DNA from: Calcarisporiella thermophila CBS 279.70
Lineage: Eukaryota; Calcarisporiellomycota
DNA length: 64,000 nt
NCBI RefSeq assembly: GCF_041956535.1
Contig: NW_027192192.1
Location: forward strand, 333,247-397,246
Direction of reading: 5' to 3'
Part shown: positions 26,010 through 37,295 of the stretch, one piece after another
Layout: each line of letters starts with the position of its first letter
How positions within the stretch are numbered: position 1 is the first letter of the stretch
The notes under the pieces: generated by a model
Database searches by the model: none
What the model was told of the DNA's origin: nothing
Seen by the model: only the letters and a program-made list of their open reading frames with translations
Translations under genes and position numbers: made by a program

Positions 26010-27332
26010 TCATTTAGAAGCACAAAGAACCGGGGCACAATGCTGAGTAAAGTACTCCTCTATCTGTACTGTACTATGATGAATTCCAAAGTCATCACAA
26101 AGCAAATGCTGAGCTTCAGTCAAAATGCGCGAAAAATCCGGACGAGAGTCGCTAGGTGCTGTTGCGGGTTCGACTTGTAGATGGACGGCGAGAGAAGTTT
26201 TACCCGCTGTGAGCGTCCAAATGTGCAAGTCATGCACAACACGAACCCCCTGGATTTTCTCGAGAGCCTCTTTGACCTCTTGAGGATTGATATGGGATGG
26301 GGTGCCTTCCATCAAGATTGAGACTGAATCCACCACCAAGCGATAGGTGGTGAAGAGCACCAAAATAGAGAATATGAAAGTACATATCGGATCCACGATA
26401 GTTTTCGTAGGGTCAATCATAATAATAATGGAGGAGATGAGAACGCCAATCGAGGAGATCAAATCGCCAATCACATGCAGCGCCTAGAATTAGAAAATTA
26501 ATAATCTAATTCGAAAAAATAACGAAAATATCCTGCATATTATACTCACTGCAGCTTTAACATTGATATTGGCCTCGACTTTTGGTTTTTGGCTAGCCAA
26601 CCTGCCTCTTTCAGCCTCACTCACACATTGCTGCTGACCATCATTTTCCACCTGGTGATTATTAGAATCAGCAATGGGATCATGGTCATGATCATGATCG
26701 TGCGAGTGGCCGTGTGAATGGCCATGTCCCAGAGAGAACATGAGAATAAGATTGACCACAACACCAAGTGATGAAACTATGAGCATAGTCTTCCCATCTA
26801 TGGGCTGGGGATTGCGAATGCGCTCGATTGCCTCACTCACTAAATAAGCTGTCAAAATCCAAATTGTGAAAACGCTGACTAGAGCGGCAATAACTTCAGC
26901 ACGATGAAAACCGAATGAATGTCGTTTGGTCGCTGGCATTTCAGCCAGGAGAATTGCCGCAAGGGCAACTGCGAAACTAGCGATATCTAGCAATGTAGGA
27001 GTTAAGCCGAGTATTCAATCAGAGAAGTGATAAGAGATGGATCTACCAGAAAGGAGATGAAAGGCATCGGACATGAGCGCAAGTGAATTAGCAATGAAAC
27101 CACCAGCTAATTCGGCAGCAAAGAACAAAAGACAGAGTGTGGTAGCAATGATGAGTCGCCGCTTGGTTGCCTGACCATTTTCAGTGCTCTGTATGCCTGG
27201 GCAATGCGGACTAACAGAAATATTGTTCTCTAGAATCCCACCAGGCGCAGCAGAAAAGTAGGTAAGGGAAGGGGATGAGGGATCGAGCAGAGGCTGTCGC
27301 TCACTCGTGCCGTTGTTCGAGTTTTTGGTCAT
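26010..27332 (-). CDS. CDF-family zinc efflux/sequestration transporter (Zrc1/ZnT type)
   Basis: Three exons: 27332-27047, 26986-26550, 26483-26010; 398 residues. The two metal-binding HxxxD sites are in SLALMSDAFHLLSDIASF (helix 2) and ALHVIGDLISSIGVLISS (helix 5). The loop between helices 4 and 5 is His-rich (GHGHSHGHSHDHDHD). The cytoplasmic C-terminal domain has VVHDLHIWTLTAGKTSLAVH, typical of ZnT2/3/8 and yeast Zrc1/Cot1. It would pump Zn(II) into the vacuole or secretory compartments in exchange for protons. The gene end lies 264 bp from the end of the ZIP gene, an importer-exporter pair. Confidence 0.93.
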
Positions 27333-27845
27333 TGTAGAATCTCGGTGTATTGGAATCAGCAGAGGTGAAAAAGTATCCGACCGAAATTATCAGCAGATTT
27401 TTACGTCACCCGAGTTTAAGAAATATATAGAGTTAAAGGAACGGTAAAAATTACTCTGTTCGTAAAATTTCAACTTTGAGGCGCCCTTCATAAAGTGTTC
27501 GCTAATAGCATGAGAAAATTAATAGAATTAGAAGGGCACGCGATTGAGATTATTACGTATTTGGGGATTGATCTCATGCGATTATATCAGAACACAGCTG
27601 TTAAACTCTGCTGTAGTCATAGTTTGAAATTGTGAAAAAAACATTATGTAGAGGCGCAAACAATTAAAATCGATGATAGCAGAACTAGTTGTCATTTTTA
27701 ATAAGTATTACTATGAACAAGTAATTATATCTAAAGGTAGCTGAGTGGAGTTTTGTCCCAAAATATTATTTTATTTTCAGAAATATAGGCATGAAACTGC
27801 GACATAAAATGAACAAAAGATATTTTAGCTGGTGGCCGAAAATAT
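27333..27845. other. Intergenic
   Basis: Promoter side of the CDF gene and 3' flank of the dynein light chain gene. No further gene seen. No copy of the ACCTTATCGGT box was found here. Confidence 0.4.
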
Positions 27846-28243
<398 letters not shown>

Positions 28244-28493
28244 TGTCGAATTTGATTATGGGTTGTATTAAGATGATGGCTAAAATATTGAGGTAAATCA
28301 GGATCTAAATGTTTTTCAGGAAAAGTGAAGAAAAAATTTTAGCTCTTGCGCGCGTTTTGAAGTTTCTCCCTTATCTTTTCAGGTATTGGCCAACCAATAA
28401 AAACCTGTTTAAACGGAATTGAAAAAAAAACAAGATATAATGGAAATGCTGATAACTAAACAAGCTTACGGGCAATTTAGTGTTCGTTTAATA

Positions 28494-28860
28494 TTACTTG
28501 TCGCTCCCATCTTCCTTTTCTAATGGATGTTCGTTCTCCTTCGTTTTCATATTTTCCAGTTTCACAACTCCAACTCTGAACGAAATGGAATTTTCCTATA
28601 GTTCTTCCTCGCTTACAGTCTCGGAGGCATGTCACCAGGCTGCGGGATCGGTTTCTGCAGGCGAAGAGAAAATGCTGGGCATTTCTCAGGGCCTAGCTAC
28701 TATCATCGGCATACCGGTGAAAGCCAATTCATACCATAAGGGCTACAAAAATAGATGTCACCATCCACAAAATAACTTTATATATAGGCGGTCCGACTAG
28801 TACCGAGACGGTACCGATGCGATAACCTACTTTAATAACATCAATTGTATGTAGAACTAT
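28494..28860 (-). CDS. Possible small membrane protein, partial model
   Basis: Two phase-compatible exons, 28860-28735 and 28595-28494, join to a 75-residue C-terminal part. A hydrophobic segment (YRIGTVSVLVGPP and KVILWMVTSIFVALM) is followed by a charged tail ending EKEDGSDK. The 28860 boundary follows a GCAG acceptor. An upstream exon around 29032-28890 (IIPNRILKIGLVLGISKSIY) could supply the N-terminus, but the implied 31-bp intron is doubtful. The protein is not recognised. If real it is divergent from UTP4 with a very short promoter. A competing plus-strand frame at 28498-28800 looks less protein-like. Confidence 0.3.
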
Positions 28861-29100
28861 CTGCATTCCAGGAGAGAAAATAAAATTTGACGTAGATACT
28901 CTTGGAAATCCCCAGCACTAGCCCTATTTTTAGGATCCTATTAGGTATGATTCGGATTTTCTCATGGTCTTCAAAGTGGGAATTGTGACCGCTTGTGACT
29001 GTTTCGCGCAGCAAATGGTATTGTTTACACAATTCAAAGGAGCTGAGGACTAGATTCCGTTACAGAACTTAGACATTCGGTGCACCAATCTCTTAAAAAA

Positions 29101-31557
29101 ATGGAGGTTCATCGGTGCCGGTTTGTAGATTATACCCCGGCATCCATTAATGCACTCGCCTTTTCACCTCCGTCTGCCACTGACTGCCAGGGCACTACGG
29201 CTCGCACATTACTGGCCTGCGCAAGATCGAATGGTGATATTGAAATATGGAACCCCAAAGACGAGTGGAATCTTGAAAAGATTATTCCTGGAGGAAGTAA
29301 CATGTCCATTGAGGCACTTACTTGGGTACACCAGACAGTGCTGACAGATGCAGAGGATTACGACGATCCTAGAGAACTTAAAGCAGCTCTTAAGGAGCTT
29401 GCCTCTGAATCTCCACGTCTGTTCTCCGCCGGCCTCAATTCCATCATAACCGAATGGGATCTGGATACTATGACTTCACTTCGATCCATCGATTCTCACG
29501 GAGGCGCTGTGTGGTGCATGGCTACGAATCACTCGGGCACCTTTATAGCAATCGGATGCGAGGATGGATGCGTACGACTCTTCAATGTATCGGACGGTGG
29601 GCTGGAATTTACCAAGAGTTTTGACAAGCAAAAGGGACGGATTCTTTCGATTGCTTGGTCAGCAGACGACAAATACATTATTACGGGCTCATCGGATAGC
29701 AGTCTCCGTAAGTGGGACGTATCTCAGGGCCGAGTTGTTTCTAGGATGACCGTGGACCGGGTGCGAGGCGAGGACACTATAGTATGGGCGGTGAATGTGT
29801 TGCCGGATGGCACCATTGTTAGCGGTGACTCGCTGGGGCATGTAAAATTCTGGGATGGAAATCTGGGCACCATGAAACACACCTTCAATGCCCATGGTGC
29901 GGATGTGCTCTGCATGGCGGCAATGCGTGACGGTTCAACCGTTTATACGTCTGGCGTGGACCGAAAAGTGAATCAGTTTAAATTGGTGGAGAGTCAAATG
30001 AGAAAGCGAAAGACTGACGGCGGCGATGAGGCCAACGTCAAAAGCCGTTGGGTGCTCACTGGGAGCCGCCGCTATCACTCTCATGATGTTCGGGCGATGG
30101 CACTGGAAGAAAACCGCCCGGTCAATGCGCTGGTGACGGGAGGCGTCGACCTGTCGCTCGTGGTTTGCCCAGCTGCTGAATTCCCCAACATCAACCAGCG
30201 CCGGCTTCCTATATTCCCACAAAAGCCCCTTCTTTCGATGTCGCGATCGGAGCGATTAGTTTTGTGTCGATTCCAGAATTCTCTCAAGTTATGGCGAATG
30301 GGCCAGTCCTCACCCCCCGAGGATCCGTATTGGCAGATGAAAGTTGGCTCGCAGCTCCGCCTCCTGCAGCCTCAGCAAGCGCTTGCTGAGCTTTCGCTTA
30401 AAAACGACTGCAATCTCATAGCCAGTGCTCTTTCTGAGAATGGCCGCTGGATTGCGGCTGCAACGGTTGAGGAAGTGAAGCTATTCCACCTGCAGTATAA
30501 TGAGCACAACCAGGTCAGCGTGCAGAAAGTGCGCAGCCTCCCCAACCTCTCTGGTCCGGACGCAGAAACCATGGGTGCACACCAGCTCCTTTTCACGCCG
30601 GACAGTACGAAGCTAATTGTGGCCAGCCTGGACTCCACCGTGGCCATTCTCGATCTCAGCCAGTGGCCCGGCGAAATCAAGGTGCTGCGACGGTTTGGGC
30701 AGCACCAGGGGACAGGGGACGGCGGGGAGAGCGAGCAGGGGAAGCCGTCCTCCGTCATTTCGCTGGCCGTCAGCGCGGATGGCCAGTGGATGGCGACCGG
30801 GGATCTGCTGAATCGCGTGCACGTGTTTAACCTTGACACGTTGCAGCACCACTTGACCCTTCCGCGCTACGGCTCGACGCATACCGCGCTGAGCTTCCAC
30901 CCATACAAGCCCAACACGCTCGTGGTAGCGCTTGCGAATAATGAGCTTTATCTGCATGATCTTGAGACGCGGAAGCTCACCGATTGGTCTCGTCGCTGCT
31001 CACACCGCCTTCCTCGCAAGTTCCTCCGGCTCCGTGATAAGATTGTTGGGATCGCTTACAACCCCGCGCGACCATCCACCCTGATGGCATGGGGGGCCAC
31101 GTTCATGTGCCAGGTCGATCTCGATCGAGACGTGGGCGACCGCAACTCGGAAATCAACGTGATCAAGCGGAAGCGGATGGAAATGGCCGGCAAGCGGAGG
31201 GAGGAAAAGAATCGGAAGGCAAAGGGGGGAAACAAGGTAAAGAGGAATAGGCCGGAGACTTCGGGGGATGAGGGGGCGAGGATGGAGGTGGACGCGGCCG
31301 GGGATGCTGCGGGGGAGAAAATGGAGACGAGCGAGGGCGAGGGGAAGGCTGACTCGAAGGTGGGCAGGGAGGGGTATGAGGGCGAAGAGGAGGGGGAGGA
31401 GGAAGACATCCATAATTTCCGACTTTTACACAAGTACCAGCCGCTGTTGTTCCTTGATTTCCTCTCGGGCGAATCGCTCGTTGTGATCGAGCGGCCCTTC
31501 TTTGATATCTTGGAGAAGCTTCCGCCCTCGTTCTACCGGGCGAAGTATGGCACATAG
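29101..31557 (+). CDS. UTP4: UTP4 (cirhin), t-UTP / SSU processome WD40 protein
   Basis: A single exon; 818 residues. The start was set at the ATG giving MEVHRCRFVDYTPASINALAFS, matching the Utp4 N-terminus; an in-frame GTG lies 21 bp upstream. WD-repeat blades run through most of the protein (ARSNGDIEIWNPKDEW, IAIGCEDGCVRLFNV, YIITGSSDSSLRKWDVSQGR, TIVSGDSLGHVKFWD and others). A basic-acidic low-complexity insertion lies at about residues 695-770, before the conserved end (ERPFFDILEKLPPSFYRAKYG). It belongs to the t-UTP complex that binds nascent 35S pre-rRNA. GC content rises strongly from the 5' to the 3' end. Confidence 0.95.
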   Translation: MEVHRCRFVDYTPASINALAFSPPSATDCQGTTARTLLACARSNGDIEIWNPKDEWNLEKIIPGGSNMSIEALTWVHQTVLTDAEDYDDPRELKAALKELASESPRLFSAGLNSIITEWDLDTMTSLRSIDSHGGAVWCMATNHSGTFIAIGCEDGCVRLFNVSDGGLEFTKSFDKQKGRILSIAWSADDKYIITGSSDSSLRKWDVSQGRVVSRMTVDRVRGEDTIVWAVNVLPDGTIVSGDSLGHVKFWDGNLGTMKHTFNAHGADVLCMAAMRDGSTVYTSGVDRKVNQFKLVESQMRKRKTDGGDEANVKSRWVLTGSRRYHSHDVRAMALEENRPVNALVTGGVDLSLVVCPAAEFPNINQRRLPIFPQKPLLSMSRSERLVLCRFQNSLKLWRMGQSSPPEDPYWQMKVGSQLRLLQPQQALAELSLKNDCNLIASALSENGRWIAAATVEEVKLFHLQYNEHNQVSVQKVRSLPNLSGPDAETMGAHQLLFTPDSTKLIVASLDSTVAILDLSQWPGEIKVLRRFGQHQGTGDGGESEQGKPSSVISLAVSADGQWMATGDLLNRVHVFNLDTLQHHLTLPRYGSTHTALSFHPYKPNTLVVALANNELYLHDLETRKLTDWSRRCSHRLPRKFLRLRDKIVGIAYNPARPSTLMAWGATFMCQVDLDRDVGDRNSEINVIKRKRMEMAGKRREEKNRKAKGGNKVKRNRPETSGDEGARMEVDAAGDAAGEKMETSEGEGKADSKVGREGYEGEEEGEEEDIHNFRLLHKYQPLLFLDFLSGESLVVIERPFFDILEKLPPSFYRAKYGT

Positions 31558-31789
31558 ACCGCTTTTTTTTTTCATCTTTGCTTTTCAAATATTTCCCCCC
31601 TTTTATTTCCTTTTCCTTCCAAAACAAGGCTTCGCCGTTTCTTTTTTTTTTCGTATTCCTTTCAATTCTTGCTGACTCTTGTTATTATATATAAATTCGA
31701 GTTTCTCTTTACACCCTCCCCAATAAATGAACACTTAATTTTATTAACAGAAGCGACGGATGAAGTTGGCAGGATGAGGAGGAATGAAT

Positions 31790-32833
31790 TCAAGTGCGGC
31801 GGATATGGTTGAATCTTGGCAGGATCTGTCCAAGGGGAAGGTTTGCAGAGCATGAGCCATTGGGACGGGTTCACAAACAGGTCCGCTGCTCAGCTTACCT
31901 CTCGCAGATACTCCAGGTGTCGAGCTTGCAGGCTGGTCTGAGTCTGATGGCCAACAGGAGGATGAGAAAACAGTGGGCAACGAGATTTCCCTCTGCAAGA
32001 GGGTACTCACCGAACTCAGTGCGCTTTGGGAGCGCCTCTGCCTCTCGTGCCCATAGATGACGGTGTTGTCGGGCAAAACCTCGTTCGCTTCTGTGGAACA
32101 GGCCGTTCCAACCACGCAGTTATTCCCAATTTTAGTTGCCCCGAGAACCTTGGCTAAGAATGATAGGCTGAATCAATCCGGCCCAGCGAGGGTCAATCAG
32201 CACCGAGGAACTTACCAAGCGGCTCAAAGGTGTTTCGATTCCCAATCCGCTCACCCTCGATATCTACAAACAAAACGAGAAGAAAGATAAGGAGACGAAG
32301 AGAGGGCCAGCACGGCACATGGATGGGTGTATAAGCATCGATACACTCAAACACGTGCACCACTATGGATATATACAGCATCTGACTTCGAATATGTTCT
32401 CATCCCCGATGACGAGGGGCTCGGGCCGTCTAGAATCCAAGCGACAAAGGGGGATCAGTAGGGGCGCCATCGATGCATTGCAGGGGGCATACTTATTGAC
32501 GATGGTCACTTCCTCCTCGATGATGTTGCCAGCCCCGATCACAATAGGGCCGGTCTCCGCGTGAATGTGACATTTTGGGTGAAGAACAGTACCTAATGGG
32601 GGATGGTTCAGCTTAGTCATCGTGGCTGAATGGCAAGAAAAGGAAATTGGTGGTGGTGATAGGGTTACCGGATCCTATTTTCCCATCGGACAGGCCAAAG
32701 ATGACGAAGAGGATTAGGGGGGGGAGGATGGGGGCTATCACACAGATGACTTGCCTATGGCGACGTCGCCGCGGATGTCGGTGTCCTGGCACACCAGCGC
32801 GCGGTCGCCGATCGAGATGTGCGTGCGTGACAT
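31790..32833 (-). CDS. Dynactin subunit 6 (p27), left-handed beta-helix protein
   Basis: Six exons: 32833-32755, 32592-32493, 32429-32377, 32263-32216, 32153-32011, 31825-31790; 152 residues. Conserved pieces are VCQDTDIRGDVAIG, TVLHPKCHIHAETGPIVIG with NIIEEEVTIVN, LVIGDENIFEV, RIGNRNTFEPLAKVLGATKIGN, and EVLPDNTVIYG. The end ILPRFNHIRRT parallels human ILPNYHHLKKT. Intron 1 appears to be GC-AG (donor GGCAAGT). The last intron is the least certain and may hide a further exon. p27 caps the pointed end of dynactin together with p25, p62 and Arp11. Confidence 0.88.
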
Positions 32834-33792
32834 GGGACGCGTTGAGAGCCAGAGGAAGGGCGGTTTCAGTTGAGGGAGAGACCGTGACTTGCTTAAGCTC
32901 GGTAAACACCGCTTCAATCACAAATCGAGGATATTAGGCGAGGATCCCGGCGGGGGGAGGCAAAGCAATTTGCCAGATTTCTTGCGAACACAACAGAACC
33001 TCTTCGTAGCTTGGAAAGCGGCCTGCCTTTTCGCTTGGGTGGGGCTCTGCGGTTCCATGCCAGCGACGCAAGCGTCGCTAACAAACATTCTCCACCCAAT
33101 GCAAAACTCGCGGGCCCCACGGGAGGGTGCTAGCCTCGCGCGCTCTCTCGCCCAAACATTTCCCGCGCCCGATTAGGCAGCGGGCTGCGCCTCGAGGCCG
33201 GGGTGACGCAAACAACCGAGAAGGTCATTTTGGCCGCTTTTTATTGTTTTGACGGCAGGCAATGCATTGCGATTACGTGAGGGCAGCTTGGTTGGGCAGG
33301 TTAGCAATGCAGCGCATTAGATAAGGATGCACCGGGAGAGGGCAGCGGCAGGGGGTGCGGGCGAGCCAGCGCTGGCGAGCGGGCCCGCGGGGCAAGGCTT
33401 CCTGGTTTCGTTATATTAGCAATAAAAAAACAGAATATTTATGCTATGCTAACCCCCCCCCCTTTCCTCCCTCTGCCCTCTCCTTCCGCCCTTTCCCCTT
33501 TTCCCCTTTTCCCGCCCGCGCTCGTTCCAAAGGAGAACAGGCAGCCCAAAAAAATATCCGTCCCGGACAAAGCTTTTTTCTGCCCCCTTCGCCCCTCGCT
33601 TGCCCTTTGCAAACAAAGAGTATTACGCTACCTCGCACCGGCATACACCCAACCCTATTTCTTTAAAAAAGCCCCCGCCCGGCCAAAAGCAATGATCTTC
33701 CATCGCTCTCCCATCGCATAACTTCCCTCTCTCATCCCTTTCATTTGCGCCCTGCATTTTCTTCAACAGAAAGCCCCGCCATCCCCGCCGCC
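32834..33792. other. GC-rich intergenic region
   Basis: Promoter region between dynactin-6 and the FAR1-type gene. It is GC- and CpG-rich, unlike most other spacers, and contains a 10-C run after TGCTAA at about 33450. Open frames here reflect the lack of AT-rich stop codons. No protein or RNA gene recognised. Confidence 0.5.
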
Positions 33793-35648
33793 ATGCAAGC
33801 CCATCCCCTGGCCGCCAGCGTAAGTAATCCCTCCCCCCGCCCCATCCAATCAATGCGGCGATCATGCTAACCCCCCCCCCCCCGCCATGCCGTAGATGGA
33901 GCCCTTCTACGCCCGCCTGATCCCCCTCACATTCTCCTCCGCCAAGGAGGCCACGGATTATTGCCGACAGCTTGCGAGGCAGTTTGGGTTCACCGTCAAG
34001 CAAGAAACAAGCTCAAATAAGGTATTTTAACAGCACTTTGTACGAATATTACGGTTGCGTCACCCAAGCTTATTTGGGCCCCCGGCAAATAAGGAGGGGC
34101 CGCCCGCGGACAGCCTATTCCAAACACTAACCCTGTATATCCTGATCCCGCTAGAACGTCTATCTCTACTGCTCACGTGAAGGCTTGCCCGATTCGGTCC
34201 GCAACAACAAGGAGGTCAAGCGGAAGCGCTCGTCGCTGCGCTGCGACTGCAAGTGGCGGGTCGTGCTCTTCGAGAACAACCAGGGCCGCTGGGAGTTCCG
34301 CAAGTCCATGAACCCCCAGGCCTCCGAGCACAACCACGAGCTGCTGCCGCCCGAGAACCTCCCGCAGCCCTGGCCGCCCGAGGTCGTCGAGCGCATCGCC
34401 TTCCACGCCCGCCGCAACCTGCCCACACACGAGATCCGCCGCTACATCCAGCACGAGTTCCCCGCCATCACCTGGGACGAGCGCCGCTTCTACAACCGCC
34501 TCTCCGAGGAGCGCAAGCGCATCAAGACCCGCGAGACCGAGCAGCGGGTCAACAACATCATCCGCCTCGCCGCCCGGGTGTGCAGCGTGAGCTGCGGCGA
34601 CCAGACCATGGCCAACTACGTCGTGGGCAAGCTGGAGGCGCTCCTGCTGGAGCTCTGCGAGCAGCTCAAGCTCGACCCCAACCTCGGCGGCCCCATCGCC
34701 GCCCTCTCCTCCCTGTCGTCCGCCCCTTTCGCAGAGCCCTCGGATACCACGGTGGCGGCAGCCGTTGCGCACCACCAGCAGCACCAGCAATCCCTGTCGG
34801 CGCAACTCCATTCTCCTCAACAGGAGCATATATCTCGCCCTCAGCAGCACCAGCAACCATTCTTCTCCGCACCCTCCACATACACAAGTCTGTCCCCCCC
34901 GTTACCCCCGCGCCGATTCTCCTTCCAGCCCCCGCAGCCCTCCTCGCCTATCGCCTCTCCATCCTCCGCCTCCTCGCCCTCCTCCGTCTCCTCCGCCCCA
35001 ACCTCAGTCCAGGTCGGCGTCCCGACCTCCACCCTCCTCATCTCCGCGTCACCCCAGACCTCCTCCGATTACATCGTCACGGTCCCCTCCTTCCAAATCG
35101 CAGTCAAAAGTGTTCCCGGGCAAAAGGGGCGCCCGGCCAATGCAAAGAAGATTGCGCACCGCGCCGAGTCCGTCATCGCCCCGCCGCCTCCTCCCCCACC
35201 GCCGCCGCCGCCACCGCCACAGCAGCCTCCGTCACACCGGATACCTTCATCGAGCGTGGGGCTTCCTCCGGATTTAATGCCTCCCACCGTCCAGCAGACC
35301 GCTATGCCTCTTCATGCCTCGCCTCCTCCATATCCATTCCCCAGTCACCAGCAGCAGGGCTTCTACGCTTTTCAACCCCCGCAGGAGTATATCCCCTCGC
35401 AAACCGCCACCGGATATTATGCCACCCCTCCTTTTCCGACGTATGGTTTCGGCGGCCAGGGAAGCGGACAAACGCAACCGCATCATTACCATGTCGCCAC
35501 CGGGGCCTATCCTCTTGCTGCCCCCAGCGGGCCGGCCGCTCACCCCGGTGCCGGCGGAAATGCGGGCGCAGGCGGAGGGAATGCTGGTGGGCAGGGGAAC
35601 GATAATAATACTGGAGAGGGTCAAGGAGGAATGTCGAATTTCGGATAG
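33793..35648 (+). CDS. FAR1-type DNA-binding domain protein (WRKY-GCM1 superfamily)
   Basis: Three exons: 33793-33819, 33896-34021, 34155-35648; 548 residues. An N-terminal FAR1-like zinc-binding domain has a Cys in NVYLYCSREG, a CDC pair in SSLRCDCKWRVVLFENN, and the HNH in ASEHNHELLPP. A helical region follows (about residues 115-230). The rest is Ser/Pro/Gln-rich with a run of about 12 prolines and a Gly/Asn-rich C-terminus, typical of activation domains. FAR1 domains come from MULE-type transposases and act as transcription factors in fungi and plants; no transposase core is present here. Third codon positions are almost all G or C in the conserved part. Targets unknown. Confidence 0.8.
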
Positions 35649-36440
35649 AATATATTATTTATATTTGGAGAAGAGAATTTTAGGACATAACGCTCTCTTA
35701 GATATTTTTTTTTTGCATTCAGTGTTTTCCCCAGGTTTCCCCCTTTTATTTTTGTCTTTCTTTTTTTTTGGGCATAGAAGGTCTCTTTTTTTTTTACAAT
35801 TTCCCCTTTGTTTATGTACCCTTTGTGTACTCTTGTATTTTTCCTTTTTTTACAATCTTTTTTTCGTATATAGAATTTAATTTTATTAGTTTTAGTTTCA
35901 AGTTAGTATAAGCTTTAATTCTTCAGTTATTACCGTTGTAAGTTTCTCCCTTTCTCTCCTTTGGTCTTGCTCTTGGGTTTTACAAGTTTTCTAAAATAAT
36001 TAGTATAGTTATATTGTTTCATTCTTCGATTCTAAAACGGCATATTAAAATGGTACCATACATTAATTGTGTACCAAGGACTCTCCCTCCCCCCGAAGTA
36101 TAATTGGAATTATTATATTTGGTGTTTTTCAAGCCAATTTTATGTTGAATTCGTGATCATTGAAAAATTTCGAACCAATAAAAAAATTGAAAAAATTAAA
36201 AAAACCAAAAAAATTTTCTTTTATAATTTTTATTTTTTTCAATTTTATATTTAAATTATACCCAATTGTTTTTAAATTTATTTCAATTTTATATTCTGTC
36301 ACATATTCTGAGTGGAATACCTTCAGGAACTATCTGATTTATTTAAAAGATATATTATATAAGACATTATATATAAGGAAAATCTACAGTTTATCAGATG
36401 AGGCAGCAAAAAGAGGAATATAATAAATATCATTCTATAT
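35649..36440. other. AT-rich intergenic region
   Basis: 3' flank of the FAR1-type gene, with many T- and A-runs and an abrupt drop in GC content. No gene recognised. Confidence 0.5.
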
Positions 36441-37295
36441 TCAGGTGACCAGCTCGGTTGAATTTCTTCTCCAGCCATCCAAATCAACCTCTCGCTGCAT
36501 CGATGCAAATACCTCCGCAACAATTGTATCTTGTTCGATAAGAAACTCTCCTATGTCTCCAAGTGCTCGCATAATCGTGCGTAATATGTGTACCGGAATA
36601 CTATATAGTTATCCACAGCCATGTTTATTGGTCAGCAGAGCAGTTTGTTTGAAGGTGGAAGAATTGAGCCTTACCCAGAGGGGCCGGAATGATCTAAATC
36701 ATGGAGCCTCCAAGAATCTAGTGCCGAATTGTTATGCAAGCTGTTTTCTTTTTGCAAAATATCTGTGGTATACTCCTACACAATAAAAAGATTAGCTTCG
36801 AATCTGAAACCTGCAAAATTCTTAGGAGGATCGTACTATGTCAGATAAGTCTATGTTATGCACGTCGATAACTTCGTTACAGATACCCCTCCATAACGCA
36901 GCAATTTTTCTCAAGTTTAATATCAAGCCATTCCTTTTTCCTTCTCCGCCCGAAATCATTTCCTGCTGTAACATTTCAAGGGAAAACTCGTTATCCTCTC
37001 CATTGCCGAAAAATCCTGTGCCATCGTGGGAGGGCATAATACTTTGTGTCATAATATGATCCCAGTCTGCTTCGGTGTCGCTAAGAGATTGCACGCAGGA
37101 CGAAGAAGAATTTAAAGTAGTGGGAGAATACGGGAAGACGGAAGGGCGCGGGGAGAGGACATGCCATTCATCATCACTGGAGTGGGAAGTGTACGAAAGT
37201 TTGCGTGCGACCACCCACTCTGCAATAGACTGGTCGTCGTCGTTCGACTGAGAAGGGCGGCGCCACGATATATGTTGTTTATAAGAAGTGGCCAT
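36441..37295 (-). CDS. Uncharacterised Ser/Asp-rich protein
   Basis: Three phase-compatible exons: 37295-36837, 36775-36675, 36600-36441; 239 residues. The start ATG has a good context (AAGATGG). The N-terminal half is polar and probably disordered (SNDDDQSIAEWVVARKLSY, SDDEWHVLSPRPSVFPYSP). The C-terminal half is helical (GLILNLRKIAALWRGICNEV, then PVHILRTIMRALGDIGEFLI and EVFASMQREVDLDGWRR). No family is recognised, and no signal peptide or membrane segment is seen. It is divergent from the MTA1-like gene. That three exons keep phase and give a coherent helical C-terminus supports a real gene. Confidence 0.6.

Noticed and set aside
29080-29100. Upstream GTG start for UTP4
   Set aside because: Non-ATG starts are unusual in fungal nuclear genes, and the ATG at 29101 matches the conserved N-terminus.
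30372-31627. Several minus-strand frames over 110 codons antisense to UTP4
   Set aside because: They mirror the GC-rich third positions of UTP4 and have no homology-like features.
31983-32011. 18-bp intron at the end of dynactin-6 exon 5 (GTGAGT to GCAG)
   Set aside because: Too short to splice. Using the later acceptor GGACAG restores the conserved ILP..HIRRT end.
34173-34856. 227-codon minus-strand frame
   Set aside because: Antisense shadow in GC-rich DNA, made of Leu/Val/Ala/Gly repeats without a domain.
34253-35605. 450-codon plus-strand frame overlapping the FAR1-type gene
   Set aside because: Shadow of a GC-rich coding region. The frame starting at 34155 carries the FAR1 domain and joins upstream exons in phase.
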